64,000 bases of DNA from Psettodes erumei (taxonomy: Eukaryota; Chordata; Actinopteri; Pleuronectiformes; Psettodidae). Position 1 is the first letter of the stretch; each line of letters opens with the position of its first letter. Location of the stretch: positions 310,001 to 374,000 of the forward strand of contig JAFBJZ010000608.1 in assembly GCA_016785225.1 (NCBI GenBank). The letters are read 5' to 3'. Positions 26,446 through 39,076 of this stretch are shown one piece after another. The notes under the pieces were generated by a model. The model searched no databases and was not told the origin of the DNA. It saw nothing but the letters and a program-made list of their open reading frames with translations. The translations under genes were made by a program, and so were the position numbers.

Positions 26446-28689
26446 CATCTAATTAACAGTAGATAGATGTTTTTGTTTATTGGTTACACAAAGGTGTCGA
26501 ATTTCTGACAGTAATAATTGCCATACAACGACAAACGTTCGCAAACAAGTTTTCCTCTTTAGTGTGCTTTCAGCCTCCGTTATCTATTGGTTACCATGGA
26601 GACACGGCTCAGGGACTCGGATGTTTACTTGTGGCCCTCATGTCACAGGTCGTGTGTGTCTATGGATTGCAAACACTTGAACAAAAAAGTGTTAATATTG
26701 TTTTCTCAATTTCTCCCTCGAATTGTTTCTCATTTCTCATTATTTTCACTGTCCAATAGAATTATATTGAAAGTGCCTGATTTCATTAGGTTGGAAGAAA
26801 ATGAAATGTTTGGAGCCCAGATTGTTCCCAGGGAAAGGTCTGTATCTGATGAAGTGCCAGTCAGGGCTCCAAACATTTTCTTTCCAATTTAACAAATTTA
26901 ACATTTTAAAGCCCCAGAGTACTTGGCTTTTGAATTTAAAGTGTTTCTGTATTACATTGCTTGAGTTCAATTTACATCCAAATAAAACCGAATTTAACTG
27001 AATACCCAGAAAACCACAATTTAATTTAATGTAGCTAATGAAGATAAAAAGATTTATCTTGTGACCCCATGGATGAGTCCTGAACCCCAGATTGAGAACC
27101 AATGCAACCACCTTGCAATTAAGCTGCAAAATATTTCATTTGTTTCAACAAGGAATACCCAGCTCCCGTCTCTTTTCATCTTATTTTCTGTCACTGCCCC
27201 CCCCCCCCCCCCAAAAAAAAAATAAACCACATACAAACACACACTGAAGCTTTTTCCTAAAAAAAATACATATATCATGTGCAGACATTAAGTTGTCAAG
27301 AGAGGCACCTTAGATCTTGTTTTGTTAAGAAATCCTTGACCTGCTTCAGCACCCCCTTAATTCCACCCCCACCCCTCCCCCCTTGTGTTATACAGCTCAC
27401 TTGAGCATCCCTCAGAAACAATGGATTCTTTTGTCTGTCGTTGCTCTTCTGCTCGACACGAGAGACTCAAGAACTCTGCAGTAACTGCAGTAACATGTTT
27501 ATCACTTAGTAACACAGCATTCAGACTGACTGATAATGAAGCACACATGTGGGGGGTGGGGGGGCGTGATTACAGGAAACTGGGGAAAAAGGAGAGACAA
27601 CACACAGGAAGCAAGTCGGGTGTGAAGAGGGGGGAGGAGGGAGGGTGAGAGTGTGAGAAGAAGGTTGTCACATATGGAGGATGGGTGTGACTGGGTTTTT
27701 TTTCAACTCAAGCTCTTTTTTTCCAGGAAGGAATCTCTTCCTGTGAGGAAACGGTTTCCACCACATTCCCACCCCCCATCGTAACAGATCATTCTGTGGT
27801 TATTATGGCAGATATTAATGTGCCATATTGCAGAAAGATGACACAGGCTTGGTGAAAATTGGTAATGTTAAACTACTGTGAGAGTCAGAACCAAAAGATT
27901 TAAATTCAGAAGAATAAAATTTTTATACTGGATGCAGACATATTTGGGAATTTTCTGCCACAAATTAAACATTTGAAGTAGAAAGTGGTAAATGCCTTTT
28001 ACTCATACTTCAGTAAGGTCAAAATATTTGCAATTTTTCTTTTAATTTTTATGCTGATGTAACTGAAATATGGAAACCAACATAAGAAAGAGCAATTTGT
28101 CTTTGTGAAACAAGGCCACATTCTTACTTGCCCAAAAAATGCAACAATTCTGGATAGAAGTTTTACCATGGAAGTCGCTGACCTTCAGGTTTTATTCTGT
28201 AAACAACTTGATATAGTAGGAGACTAAACTGAGGTGTTGTCTATTTCATGTTACTCGGTTAGGTTCTGGACTCAGATAGCAGTAACAGTTGGACAGAAAA
28301 TTATTCAGACTGATCCACCGTGCTGGGAAAAGATGCTACACATCAAAGGATGTGCAACAGGACAGAAAAATGACTCCATCAGTGATGCATGTGTTTCTTT
28401 CAGAAATGGGTAAGTAAAAGGATGAGGTGGAGGCACGTTGATGACATTGATTTCTGCGTGGGAGCTGTTCTTTTGTTGTGTTTCAGATCTGTGTGGTTTG
28501 TTTCTTTTTTCTCTTTCCTATCTCTAATAAAGCCACGTTGTGTTTGTGTCTGTGTTTTACAGGGCAGATGTCAAATTAACAGTGATGTTTCTTCTTCTTA
28601 TTGCATTGCTGATAAACTAACATTATTCAACAACAAACACAAACAAAAAGAACCTGCATGAAAGGAGACAACAACCTGTGACACTGCAG

Positions 28690-28855
28690 GTCACATTCAT
28701 CTATTCACACACTCACATACACTGCTTCTCTAATGAAACACACACGTACACACATCCACACAGTGATGCAACACTGGGGGCAACATTAAGGTCAGAATGT
28801 TGTGTGGAGCCAAGGAGCTGAGAATCGAACCAGATCATTCAAAAGTCATTGTGGT
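28690..28855 (-). repeat. Degenerate tRNA-derived SINE-like remnant
   Basis: The segment has the order of words common in fish tRNA-derived repeats: an ATTCACACACTCAC stretch, GGGGGCAACATTAAGGT, then GGAGCCAAGGAGCTGAGAAT and CGAACC. The last, read on the minus strand, is GGTTCGATTCTC, a pol III B-box. It cannot fold as an intact tRNA, so it is not called a tRNA gene. Confidence 0.4.
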
Positions 28856-30297
28856 CATGCTCTATATAGTCATAGAGACTCTATGATCCAAAAAAGTTAG
28901 CCCCGATTCAACTCCCATGCAATAAAATAAATATTGAACCAAAAAATGGAACCAAAAAAAACTAAATGAAAGAGTAGAGTAAAACAAAAGTAACAAGACA
29001 AAAAACACAATGCAGCCTGGACGGGTTTTGGGCAACACTATCAACCCCAGGGGGGCTGCTTCTTAATTCAGAGTGTGTGCGTTTGTGCGTCCTCACAGAA
29101 ACATAACAGCCTATAGCAAACACACCTGCAACAACCGCCCTGCGGGAAAGGCTGGATGTGACAAATTACCTCTGCCCACAATGCCCTGCCACAATAGCGC
29201 AGTTTGAGAACAAATAATGAATAAATAAAGTTCTCTGGGCTTGAACAAGGACAGCATTTTGTGAAGCAGTAAGTTTTTGTGTGTGAACAAATGGCCCTGT
29301 GCTCGTCTCACAGATGAAACAGTGGGATTGAGCACATGAACAAAGCAGCTCCGTCTAAATTTATATCCACGAATTACATCAGTCACACATATGAAAACAC
29401 CTCAGGGGACAAAAAGTGACACTTGAAAATCACCAGGAGCGACATGTATGAATCATCTTAGCTTTCCAAGATATGTACACTCACAATAGAGGGCAGGCAG
29501 AGGTGAAATCAGGGTGAGATGTAGCTCAGATCAGGTTGAAATCAGCTCGATCACACACTTTGCTCACTGAGGGGCCACTTCCTCTGCTCTCTACATTTAA
29601 TGACATCCCAGAACCAATGGGAAAAAAGGCACAGAGATAAAAGGTAATGGAGGTAACAGCTTGAGGTCAGTAAGGATTTGATGAGAGAGATGGAGGTGTG
29701 AAAAGAGCGTGCTGATTGGTGTAAGTGTGTGCGCAGGCTACTTGAAAGGCTTTGAAACTCTCCCTATCCCTGGATGGTTTTACACTGTGTCTTTCTGTCT
29801 TTTCTGCTTTACCTCCAGGCTGTTTTTCCTGGCATCAACCTTATGTAAGAGTTCAAACACAGGTCAAAGTTACAGCTCTGTCCCCGGCTGCGATGAAGCT
29901 GTCCACCAATGCCAATACAAAACAACAAACTCAATACTGCAAAAATGACATTGCATTCATTCATTGGACATAATTATAGCATAGTATATAAATGTCTGCA
30001 AACAACATCCCTCATTTATTTTGCAACTTGACATTGTGACGCAGAAAGTGCGAGTTTCGTTGCGGTTACTGGACTGAGAGGGAGAACAAGGGATGTGGGC
30101 GGCATGAAAGCAGGAAAATTAATGTCCCCAAAATGAAAGTGAATCAATACGGTTGCCTGAGGATGTGAAAAGGTGGAATGAGAATGAGAGTGGGAGAGGG
30201 TGGAGGGTGCTGAAATAGAGTTGGAGCATGATTAATGGTCCTTTGAAAAGGAACAGTATTCATCAGTAGTCAGCTTCAGGTGCAGGAGAGTGTCCTA

Positions 30298-30321
30298 TGT
30301 GTGTGTGTGTGTGTGTGTGTG
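30298..30321. repeat. (GT)n microsatellite
   Basis: A run of about 11-12 GT units in the region downstream of pigf. Confidence 0.85.
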
Positions 30322-30597
30322 CCAGAGTGGAAGTACATTTTGCACTAAGTACACTTTGTATACATTTAACTACCAAACTTCCCTCAATAAATGACCAAAC
30401 TATAATATTGATTACTTTGTATTACTTGGCAAATGAGTGCAAGACTCAATTTCTTCTCTTCATTTAAACACTGTTGCCTTCACATAAAACAAACACAAAT
30501 ATACAGGTGGTGGTGCAACAGCACCACCTACAGCTCTAAGCATTTTTGTTTAAATCCCAACAAAAGAAAAATCACTGATACTAAGGAAAAGCAATAC

Positions 30598-30603
30598 TTT
30601 ATT
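30598..30603 (-). terminator. pigf poly(A) signal
   Basis: AATAAA on the minus strand about 214 nt past the pigf stop codon, the best canonical hexamer downstream. Confidence 0.55.
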
Positions 30604-30816
30604 CATGTCAATAATATTGAGGAGCAAGACACTAACCCTAACCCTTCATGAGTGCAAAATAACCAGAACTCTTGCATTATTACAAAATCATCTTTCTGCA
30701 AACACAATGAACATCCCCCATAAATAAGAAGTTAAAGGAAGTCAGCAGGAAAACAAGAGAAACCCTTGCCGTCACACTCACACCAGCACAGGCACACAGA
30801 CAGGTGTCAGTTTCCA

Positions 30817-33358
30817 TCACTTGCACTTATACGTGAGCTGTTTGCGATGATAGTGGATCCATGCTGGGGCAACGACAAGCCCGGTCAGGAAACCAATCAT
30901 GGCACCCAGACTGCAGGAAACAGGCCAAACCTAGAAGAAGAAGAAGAAGACAAATGAGTCCGAGCATTATTACTTGGGTAATGTTCAGTTAATTTAGAGA
31001 GGAAATTCTAAAAGGAAAAATACAGCACCTCTATTTGCATTTTCCTCTAGTCATTTTACAGACAACTCCCTTTGCAATTATAGTTTCAGTCTTTTCCTTT
31101 TTGTCATCTAAAAACACTGCACTGATTAAATAAAAGAAAGATTTAACTGTCACTGTGTTTCTTCCCTATGGAGGTTGCATTTAATACCAATCAATGATGA
31201 ATGGAAAAACATGGCTTCTTGTTAACAAAGCAAACTGTGGAGAGACTGTGCTTTATGCAAGAGCAGGCAAACAAGCTTGTATTACTGTAGAAGGCTGCGC
31301 ACAAGTTACAGTAACTCAATAGTGGGGATATGCTTTAATCATTTAAGTGAGTGGTTTTATGTTTGAGTGGGTTCTTTCTTGTCAGATTGTTTTATTTGAA
31401 TAATTTCAGAGGCCTGAAGAGGTATAATTTTCTAGTAAGTCACAAGAAAAGAAAAAAAAACATCTTCCAACATCTTTGCAGGGTCCTGACACCCAGGTTT
31501 AGCAGCCGTACTAAAAATGTCCACAAAATAGAGCTATCTACACTCTTAAAACACTGCACAGCAGCTTATTAGGGTGGTTAGTTTTCCAGGTAAATGCCCC
31601 CCTCTGTCAGCTGCCTCAGGGTTCTGTATTCAGATCTCTATCCAGTCTCATCCTCAGTGAAAAGCTCAGTCTTAAGTTCCTGTATGCTGCATTTTCTAAC
31701 ATCATTTCTCAGAGACTGTCACATCCACCTCTCTTATTAGTCACAGACCGCTTTGCTTTCAAAAAACTTTTTTGTTTTTACACATCTAACTGCTTGTTAG
31801 ACCATTCCCTCTGTATTTCTGTCACAACCCTCGCCGCTCTGATGACATATCATGCAAAGATCCCACTGTATACATTTTGTGTATGAGAGGATTTCCAGTG
31901 AGTGCTGACCTGCCATGGCCTGTCCCAGTCTAGGGGTATAGGGAAGGCTCCCAGCCAGGCTCCTACTACTGTGCAGGCGACTGTAATCTGAAGACAAGTG
32001 TCCCACACAGACATAGCTCTGGAGACAGAGACAGAGCAAAGCAAGGTTGTTTACATTCAACTTAGATAAACACATGAAACACACAAGAGAAGGAATATAA
32101 AAATCTGATTTTGAGCTCACCCATGCCGACTGAACACTCGTATCCAGGCCTGGACGTTGGGCCCAAGGACACAGAGACACCTCAGTGTGGTTAGAGAGGT
32201 CAGCAGCACAGCAAGGGAGAATGTCTCGAAGGCCGATCTGGAGAAACCCAGAAATTAGAGAGTAGCATCCAAACTAACAGCAACAACTGTTTTTCTATTT
32301 TCCTGCTGTAATCTCTCTCTCTCTCTCTAACAACTACAATACATACATGCAGGTATATAACATGAGCATTGACATGTACTCACTCAATCAGCGGAGCTCC
32401 ATAAAGAACCACCACAGTGTGAAAGAACAGGCACGACAGGAAGAAGTACAGACAGGAGCGAAACAGCTTAGATAACTGCAGAAGGAAAGTTCATAAGATT
32501 AGAGAAAGTAAAAACGAATGCCTTTGAGACTCAGGTATGAATGTTTCTTGGGTTTCAAAGAGACAAATGGTCTTGCTTGGATGGAGGTAGCTGGATATGC
32601 ATGAGAGTTCCTTCAGGTTCAATAATTTCATTTCTGCACATTACTCTGTAACTCAAATTTTAAAACGGATCAGATGTGTCCAAAACATTTTCATGGTACT
32701 TTGATTAGTTATGTACCTGCTCAAAACATTTCATTTGCTAAGTTAGGTATCTAAACTGAACAGAAATTTGAATACATAATATATAATTTTGCACCCATTC
32801 CAATAAATCTGGTCACAGTTGAGGTTACAATGTTCAGCTTTTGCCAGAACTGTTTTAGAGACGTTTTGATTCAATTTCATAATCATTTGGAGAAGGGTGT
32901 TTCTATTATGTGTCCATAATTGTTTATATTGTATATAAATGAAGGTAAGAGCAGAAATAGCAAGCCCCTTTCAGTAACTGTCTATACAATTCAAGACCTA
33001 GCCAGTAAGTAATCATAAAACTTAGTAATGGCAATAAATAACTCCGACATTTACACAGCCAGTCTCCCTTTTCTTTCACAGTAATTATATTAAGTTATCA
33101 TGGTTTTAAACTGCTGCCACCGGCAGTTACCTTGTATCCCACTGTGTGCTTCTTGGTGGGCGGTGTGATGCCGAGCAGCCAGAAGACGGCGACACTGACC
33201 GCGGTCACCGCACCGGACACCGAGTAGATCCACAGCAGGTGGGTCCCGTACACTGAGAAACCTGGCACGAACACCGCAGGTAGGACGGTCGCCATGAACA
33301 CCGAAGAGGCGAGGATGGCGTGAGTGGACGCCATGGCTCTGATTTCATGGTCCCACAT
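30817..33358 (-). CDS. pigf: pigf: GPI-anchor biosynthesis class F, ethanolamine-phosphate transfer partner
   Basis: Five coding exons in transcript order: 33131-33358, 32384-32475, 32121-32237, 31910-32018, 30817-30930. They join in frame into 219 residues, the human length. PIGF is a multi-pass ER membrane protein that stabilises PIGO and PIGG, the enzymes adding ethanolamine phosphate to GPI precursors. Recognised words include VVVLYGAPLIE, LGPNVQAWIRVFSR, GAWLGAFPIPLDWDRPWQ and the C-terminal HYHRKQLTYK. The Met at 33358 is chosen because it gives the same N-terminal length as human; a second Met at 33334 has a stronger context and could also be used. The gene is divergent from cript with only 661 bp between start codons and convergent with cox7a2l. 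Confidence 0.96.
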
Positions 33359-34019
33359 GACGGTTACTTTACAAGTTTATAAGGACAATGATGAGAAATT
33401 ATTAATAAAACCCTTTTAAAATGCAAATTTTGCAGCCGAGGAATGAGCGGATCAGGTTAAACTCATGGACGGATATTCTTATCTTCCGTAAAGGAAGGAG
33501 TGACCCTGTTTCTGCTTGGACTTCACAATAAAAGTCCAGCGTTAGTACCTGTACAAAACAAAAAATTAACTCACCGATTCCCATTCACAAAACATACTGT
33601 ACTGAATATATCTTGAACAAAACTCCAAGAGCTCTTTTATTTAATGACTGTTGTACTATATATATTTATTAATATAGTATAATATAGTATCTCCCACCTT
33701 CAGTGCACTTCTACTTTGAAACATACTACTTAACACTAGCTTGCAGCAAACAGGAGTTTTTATTTTGTAGGCGACTTTCTAGATAATGAGACCGTCCTTC
33801 CTTTAACCAATCAAAGTGATGATTTACAGGGAACGGTTAACCAATGAAATGTCATGAAGTCGTAGCTTTGACCAATCACGTTACCGTGAATACAAGCAAG
33901 CGGAATACACGACCGGAAGTTTACAAATATCCATCGAGCAAGCTAACGTTTAGCTGACATTTGTGTTTTATTTTGACCACCCGCCGTAAAGCATCGGTTA
34001 TAACGAACAAAGCGGAAAC
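33359..34019. promoter_or_regulatory. Divergent pigf/cript promoter with three CCAAT boxes and an ETS site
   Basis: The 661 bp between start codons carry CCAAT at 33807-33811, 33841-33845 and 33872-33876, evenly spaced by 34 and 31 bp, plus CCGGAAGT at 33913-33920. NF-Y and ETS/GABP sites in this arrangement are typical of divergent housekeeping promoters. The sites sit nearer cript (100-215 bp from its ATG), so the pigf 5'UTR is probably several hundred bases long or has an untranslated first exon. Confidence 0.65.
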
Positions 34020-35146
34020 ATGGTTTGTGAAAAGTGTACGTACCACACCACTCAGATGTGTTTTGCTTCAAAGTTCAACCTATTTATTGCTCTTCGCGAA
34101 GGCTCGAGATCCTGCGAAAGCTCATGTTATGTGACTGCTAACTGTGACCGTGTTGGTTTATAAACACTGATATTATTTCTTTAATGGGTTTGTTTTTCCC
34201 TTTCTAAACTTAATGATACTTATTGTTTCAGGCGAGAAGAAGCTTGGTAAAGTCATTACCCCTGACACTTGGAAGGATGGAGCTCGGAATACAACAGGTG
34301 AATTCAGGGCCTTAACTCAAGTAAATTTGGAAAAATTACACAAAAACCTTCACACAATTTCCAATTTCTCTTTCACTTTTATTTGTGACACACTGTCATT
34401 TGATGTTAGTCAATGATGTTTAATGGGGTGTTTTCTGCTTCCTTCACTAAGAGAGTGGCGGGCGTAAGCTAAATGAAAACAAGATGTTGACTTCGAAGAA
34501 AGCTAGGTGAGTATCTCAATAAAGACTGGCTATAAATCAGAGTTTAATGTTATGTGCCTCATCATTTTGCTCATGAGGTAAAATATCACCATTGTAGGGT
34601 TTAATCTACTCATTGTAGTTGAATTATTTAAGCATTTAGGATGTTCATGGATTCCCTGGATCTGCGTTGCTAACAGGCTTTAATGTCCCTCCCTCTCAGG
34701 TTTGATCCTTACAGCAAGACAGGCTTCGCTACATGCAGGATCTGCAAGAGCTCAGTTCATCAGTCTGGGTCACACTACTGCCAAGGCTGTGCATACAAGA
34801 AAGGTATAAACTTACACACCCAGTGATTATTGTGCTGCACCAGTTTGTTGTTTCTGCACAGCTCAACTCCAACTCCTATTTGGATAAACTCTTCAACATC
34901 AGTGAACAACAATAAAAACTTTTAAAGAATTTGATGTTAAGAACTATCAGCCTGCAAACACACTGGTATAGTTAATTACCGACTACAAAATACAAGACTA
35001 GCAGCACCTGCTCTTCTCTCTACTGATGTTTTTTTCCTTTTCACTGCTTTACTCTCACCTCTTCCCCTTTCGTCTCTACAGGAATTTGTGCAATGTGTGG
35101 AAAGAAAGTTTTGGACACCAAAAACTACAAACAGACATCTGTGTGA
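34020..35146 (+). CDS. cript: cript: cysteine-rich PDZ-binding protein
   Basis: Five coding exons, 34020-34035, 34232-34297, 34452-34506, 34700-34803 and 35082-35146, give 101 residues, exactly the human length and nearly the human sequence. The first exon encodes only five residues plus one base. Cysteine pairs CEKC, CRIC, CQGC and CAMC bind zinc. The protein ends in QTSV, a class I PDZ ligand known to bind the third PDZ domain of PSD-95 and link it to microtubules. CRIPT has also been linked to the minor spliceosome. It shares its promoter with pigf. ATTAAA at 35551 is a likely poly(A) signal. Confidence 0.97.
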
Positions 35147-35550
35147 CACCGTCCCAATCAGAGAACAGATCTGCAACTGAATAACAGATGTGAAGAAGAG
35201 ACTGAGAGGCACGACTGCCATCTTTTCAAGTTTTTAGTATTTTTCTGCAATTTCCATCAAAGACAGCTGTAACTCTTTTCTTTTATTCTTCTCACTTCAG
35301 TGAAAGAGAGATATTTGGAGATGGCTTTAACCTCTTACTACGAAATATGAAATAATGCTACTGGAACTAATACAGTGGCCATACACAGGGTAGCACAGTT
35401 GTCTCCAAATACAACACCAGTTATATCTTGTTTCGTAAGCCACGGCTTCTTGATTCTTTTGTATATTTTAAAATTAAATACTTTGATTCTTTGCGTTTTA
35501 AGAAAGCTTTGATTTCTGTGTTCAATATGTTAAGTGTTTTCTTAAACTGA

Positions 35551-35556
35551 ATTAAA
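35551..35556 (+). terminator. Candidate cript poly(A) signal
   Basis: ATTAAA, the commonest variant hexamer, about 405 nt after the cript stop. No canonical AATAAA was found closer on this strand. Confidence 0.4.
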
Positions 35557-37504
35557 GCATCCAACATGATATTATTTGACAGGCTTATTTTGTACCTGAC
35601 TCCCTAAGGAGGTATAATTTTAGCCTCTTACGCACAACATGCCCATATTTGTCCTGTGTGCCTCTAATAATTGGTTTACTTTGACGTAATCATATTTGGA
35701 AACAGCATGCTGCACTCCCAGGTGTGACCCCTCCCCCACTCCTCATTGCTGTCAGAGATGGAGGTTATAGTTCACAGGCTGCCTGATGACAGGCTCCTCT
35801 TTTGATATTTAAAGGCCTTGCTCACCCTCAGGGCCTTCGACCACATGTGCGCACACTTGTTTTTATGTCTGACGGTTGATTTATGCAGTTGTTCTGCAGC
35901 ACAGAACAGCATCAGGTCTCAGCTGATACAGGTAATGTTTGGATGTTGAACACATGTCAACAGTGTAACCTGCTTACAAGCAACCACAACTAAAACTGAT
36001 TAGATAATTCTGGATCCTCTCCCTGGCTTGTTGTATCACTGCCCTTCTGCTCCTGTTATTCTGTATTGCAGTGCACTCAGGGAAATCAGTAAAATATCCC
36101 AGTTCATACCTGTTGCAAACAAACCTACAGCTGTCAGTGCTGATATCATGTGATGTCTGAGGTTGAGTACTATATGCAACTATGTTCCACAGTGTTGTCA
36201 TAGCAATACTGTTGGTATATAGCAATGGATATAACAGTTAAAACACCTACCTAATATTGTGTCACCCAAACAGCGCAGACCCCTCAACATATGGTATCTG
36301 ACACCAAGACTTTGGCATCATATCCTTTGTAGCCTGTAAATTGTGAGGGGGGGGGGGCTCAATGGATCACTCAGACCCAGACCCAATGACCCAGTCATTG
36401 AGCCATCAGTTTGCCTCTCAGAGTCTTACACTTGTTCATTTTTCCAGCTTCCATCACATGAACTTCAAGAACTGGGTGTTCGCTTGCTGTCTGATATGTC
36501 CCACACCCTGACAGGTGCAACTTTAATGAGGTAATCAATGTTATTCACTTCACCTGTCAGTGGTTTTAAAGTGGCTGATCAGGCTGATAAGGAATTTGTG
36601 TACTTAACTCCATTATGAACAATCTGGGGATTGTGTTATATGTAATGTCACAGACAGTTACATTTCACAAAGAGAAAGCAATTTTGTTGTTTAGATTTCA
36701 CTGCAGCTGTCACGTCACACTTTTTGCAGCTTTTTCTAGATCCATTATTTACTTTGTGAAGTTCATTGCTACGTTAGTGTTTGAGCTTCCTTAATGTCAT
36801 TACTTTCCCATTGTGAACACACTGTACTCCAAATCCTGATGAACTCCTAATTGTGTGTAGTATGAAACCAAGACACAGTAAATTTCTTGTGAAATGCATA
36901 ATCATTTGGTTTCATTTTTAAAAACAATGGAAAATTGTCCACTTTCATAATTACTTTATTTAAGCAAAGAATCTTCAAAATACCTGCTACAGTGGTACCT
37001 ATTTAAAGCAAATATCTAGTTGGTACATCATTTATTCTTCTCTTTGGACTACAGATATAATAATTTGCCCCATAGCTTAAAAATGTCATATATTACAAAT
37101 TCTTTATAAATGTATTCAGAATTGACATAGTTTTTTAAATTATTAAAATCAGTTGACTCAATACAATAATAAAGCAAGTAAGTTACAAGAGTATCTCTCT
37201 GCAAAAGCACCAATAAAATTCCCCATCAGGAAAAAAAATCTTAAGTATTGTCACATTAAAACATTGCACTCAGGTTTCATACCTTATAAAAACAATATTT
37301 GCCATTGAAGGCTTAAAAATATCAACCAAAGGCACCAAGACTGTGAGGCTTGTATTTCCTGTTTTGTTCACGTTGATTTCAAATGATGGTTTTCAGCTGC
37401 AGGACTGAAATCTGTCAGGTTTCAATGTATCCAGGCGAGCTCCAGAGTTGGCTTGGATCTCACAGCAAAAAGGAGCGTTATAATTCCTGCTATTTGTATG
37501 TCGT
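35557..37504. other. cript-gch2 convergent intergenic region
   Basis: It holds no recognisable gene. The main feature is a decayed DNA-transposon copy at about 36241-36591; the rest is AT-rich unique sequence, including the downstream flanks of both genes. Confidence 0.6.
36241..36591 (+). mobile_element. Internally deleted Tc1/mariner-like transposon remnant
   Basis: The left part reads ACCTAATATTGTGTCACCC, then GGTATCTGACACCAAGAC and CTCAATGGATCACTC. The right part reads TGTTCGCTTGCTGTCTGATA, then TTATTCACTTCACCTGTCAG and GATCAGGCTGATAAGG. These match the two ends of an abundant fish DNA transposon I remember, with the transposase-coding middle missing. About 350 bp remain, with no open transposase frame and no exact terminal repeats. 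The family assignment is from memory. Confidence 0.5.
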
Positions 37505-37510
37505 TTTATT
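37505..37510 (-). terminator. gch2 poly(A) signal
   Basis: AATAAA on the minus strand about 90 nt past the GTP cyclohydrolase stop codon. Confidence 0.6.
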
Positions 37511-37597
37511 AAAGTCAGATGCAGATCCATCGTGACACTGAAGTTTACCATGTTCTACTGTGAACGGAGGCTTGGAAGCGAATGGTGTCGTACGCCG

Positions 37598-39009
37598 TTA
37601 GGTGCACTGTGAAAGAGACAGGAACTCCTCCCGGGTTTTGGGATCCTCCAGGTAAACTCCCAACATGGCGCTCGTAACTGTGCGGCTGTTCATCTTCTGG
37701 ACGCCACGCATTACCATGCACATGTGCCTGCAAATCCACATGAACGCACACGCACAGCTCAGATTTGCACCTGCAGCACTGGGCAGCCTGAACATGCTTT
37801 GAGGACCCACCTAACATGCGTTTATAAAGAGGACCACTACTGGTTTTACACATCAACTGTCATTGTATGAATTGCATTGTGGGAAATGTAGGTACCAGGT
37901 TTTTTTATTCGTAGAATAAAAACAGAAGATATTTGATTCTACTGCATCCACTCTGGTCCCATCAATTGTCACAGAGTCTGAGTAAGTTTTAGAGGTTCAA
38001 TTTTTGTTGAAGGGACACTGAGGCCACGTGTGGCAATTACATGCTAAAATACCAAAATATATGTAACTAGCAAAAGTGGACAAGAGTCTGCGAACTTGCT
38101 AAATAATGTCCATTATTGGGCAATATCTAGCTGAAGATTGCTAACAACCATGAACTCCTGCTCATACTACTTATACCCATGAGGTTTAGAGCAACTGATA
38201 CAAGTGATGATCATGAAGGTGGTGCACATGTGTGTACTTACGCAGCTTCAACAACCACAGCTACGCCTTTTGGCTGCAGAGCCTCATTTATTCCCATGGC
38301 AATCTGCTTGGTGAGACGCTCTTGAACTGAAAGAAACAAAATAAGCGGACATACAAAATTATGATAATACCAGATTGTATTCAAATCCAAATTTGAGCAA
38401 AATCCTTTGGTAAAATGGAAGAAAAGTGTCAATATCATATGTGAAGACTATCAAGCTTGCACAAATCTTTTGCTTGCTTACCCTGGAGCCTCCGACTGAA
38501 GATCTCCACGATCCTGTAGAAACCAAAGCACAAGCAAGGACTGATTACAGAAATAATAATGATTAATCTTATGATAAACATAGCCTGGCATCAGTCACTG
38601 ACCCCTGGCCTCTAATCAAGTCATTCATCTGCACAGATCCTTTATCTGTGAATGATTCACCCTCCTCAATTCTCTGAATCTGTAGTGCAAGATTCAGCGT
38701 CCAAAAAACCCAGTGACTCTGTTACTGTTATTCTGGGTTTGTATATTCAGAGAGTGTGATATTTTAGGGAAGAGAGAGAAGGAGACAGACAGGCTGTGAT
38801 AATAACTGGTGATTCCCACAGGTCTGAAGGGATTTTCTCATGGCTCGGGAGCAGAGAGAGTTTAGACTTGTGTCTGTGAGTGTGCCTGATGAGGGGACTA
38901 GATTCAGCCAGCAGGCTTAGACTCTAAGCCTCCAGGTCAATGCGCTGAGATAACAGAAGAACGCAGCCACCCGGCACTAACACCAGAAACAGAGAGTCAC
39001 AGTGATGGC

Positions 39010-39076
<67 letters not shown>

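Larger units (their letters stand above)
24665..30597. other. Gene-poor region between cox7a2l and pigf
   Basis: About 6 kb without a recognisable exon on either strand; open frames are short and unlike known families. Contents are a poly(T) near 24894-24911, a transposon-like GC-rich patch near 26270-26445, a C-run with an A-run near 27197-27223, a SINE-like remnant near 28690-28855 and a GT run near 30298-30321. In human the flanking genes COX7A2L and PIGF are several megabases apart, so this stretch spans a synteny junction. Confidence 0.55.

Noticed and set aside
28800..28830. A possible tRNA gene on the minus strand (GGTTCGATTC word)
   Set aside because: The T-arm stem does not pair and there is no acceptor, D or anticodon arm at the right spacing; it fits a SINE remnant better.
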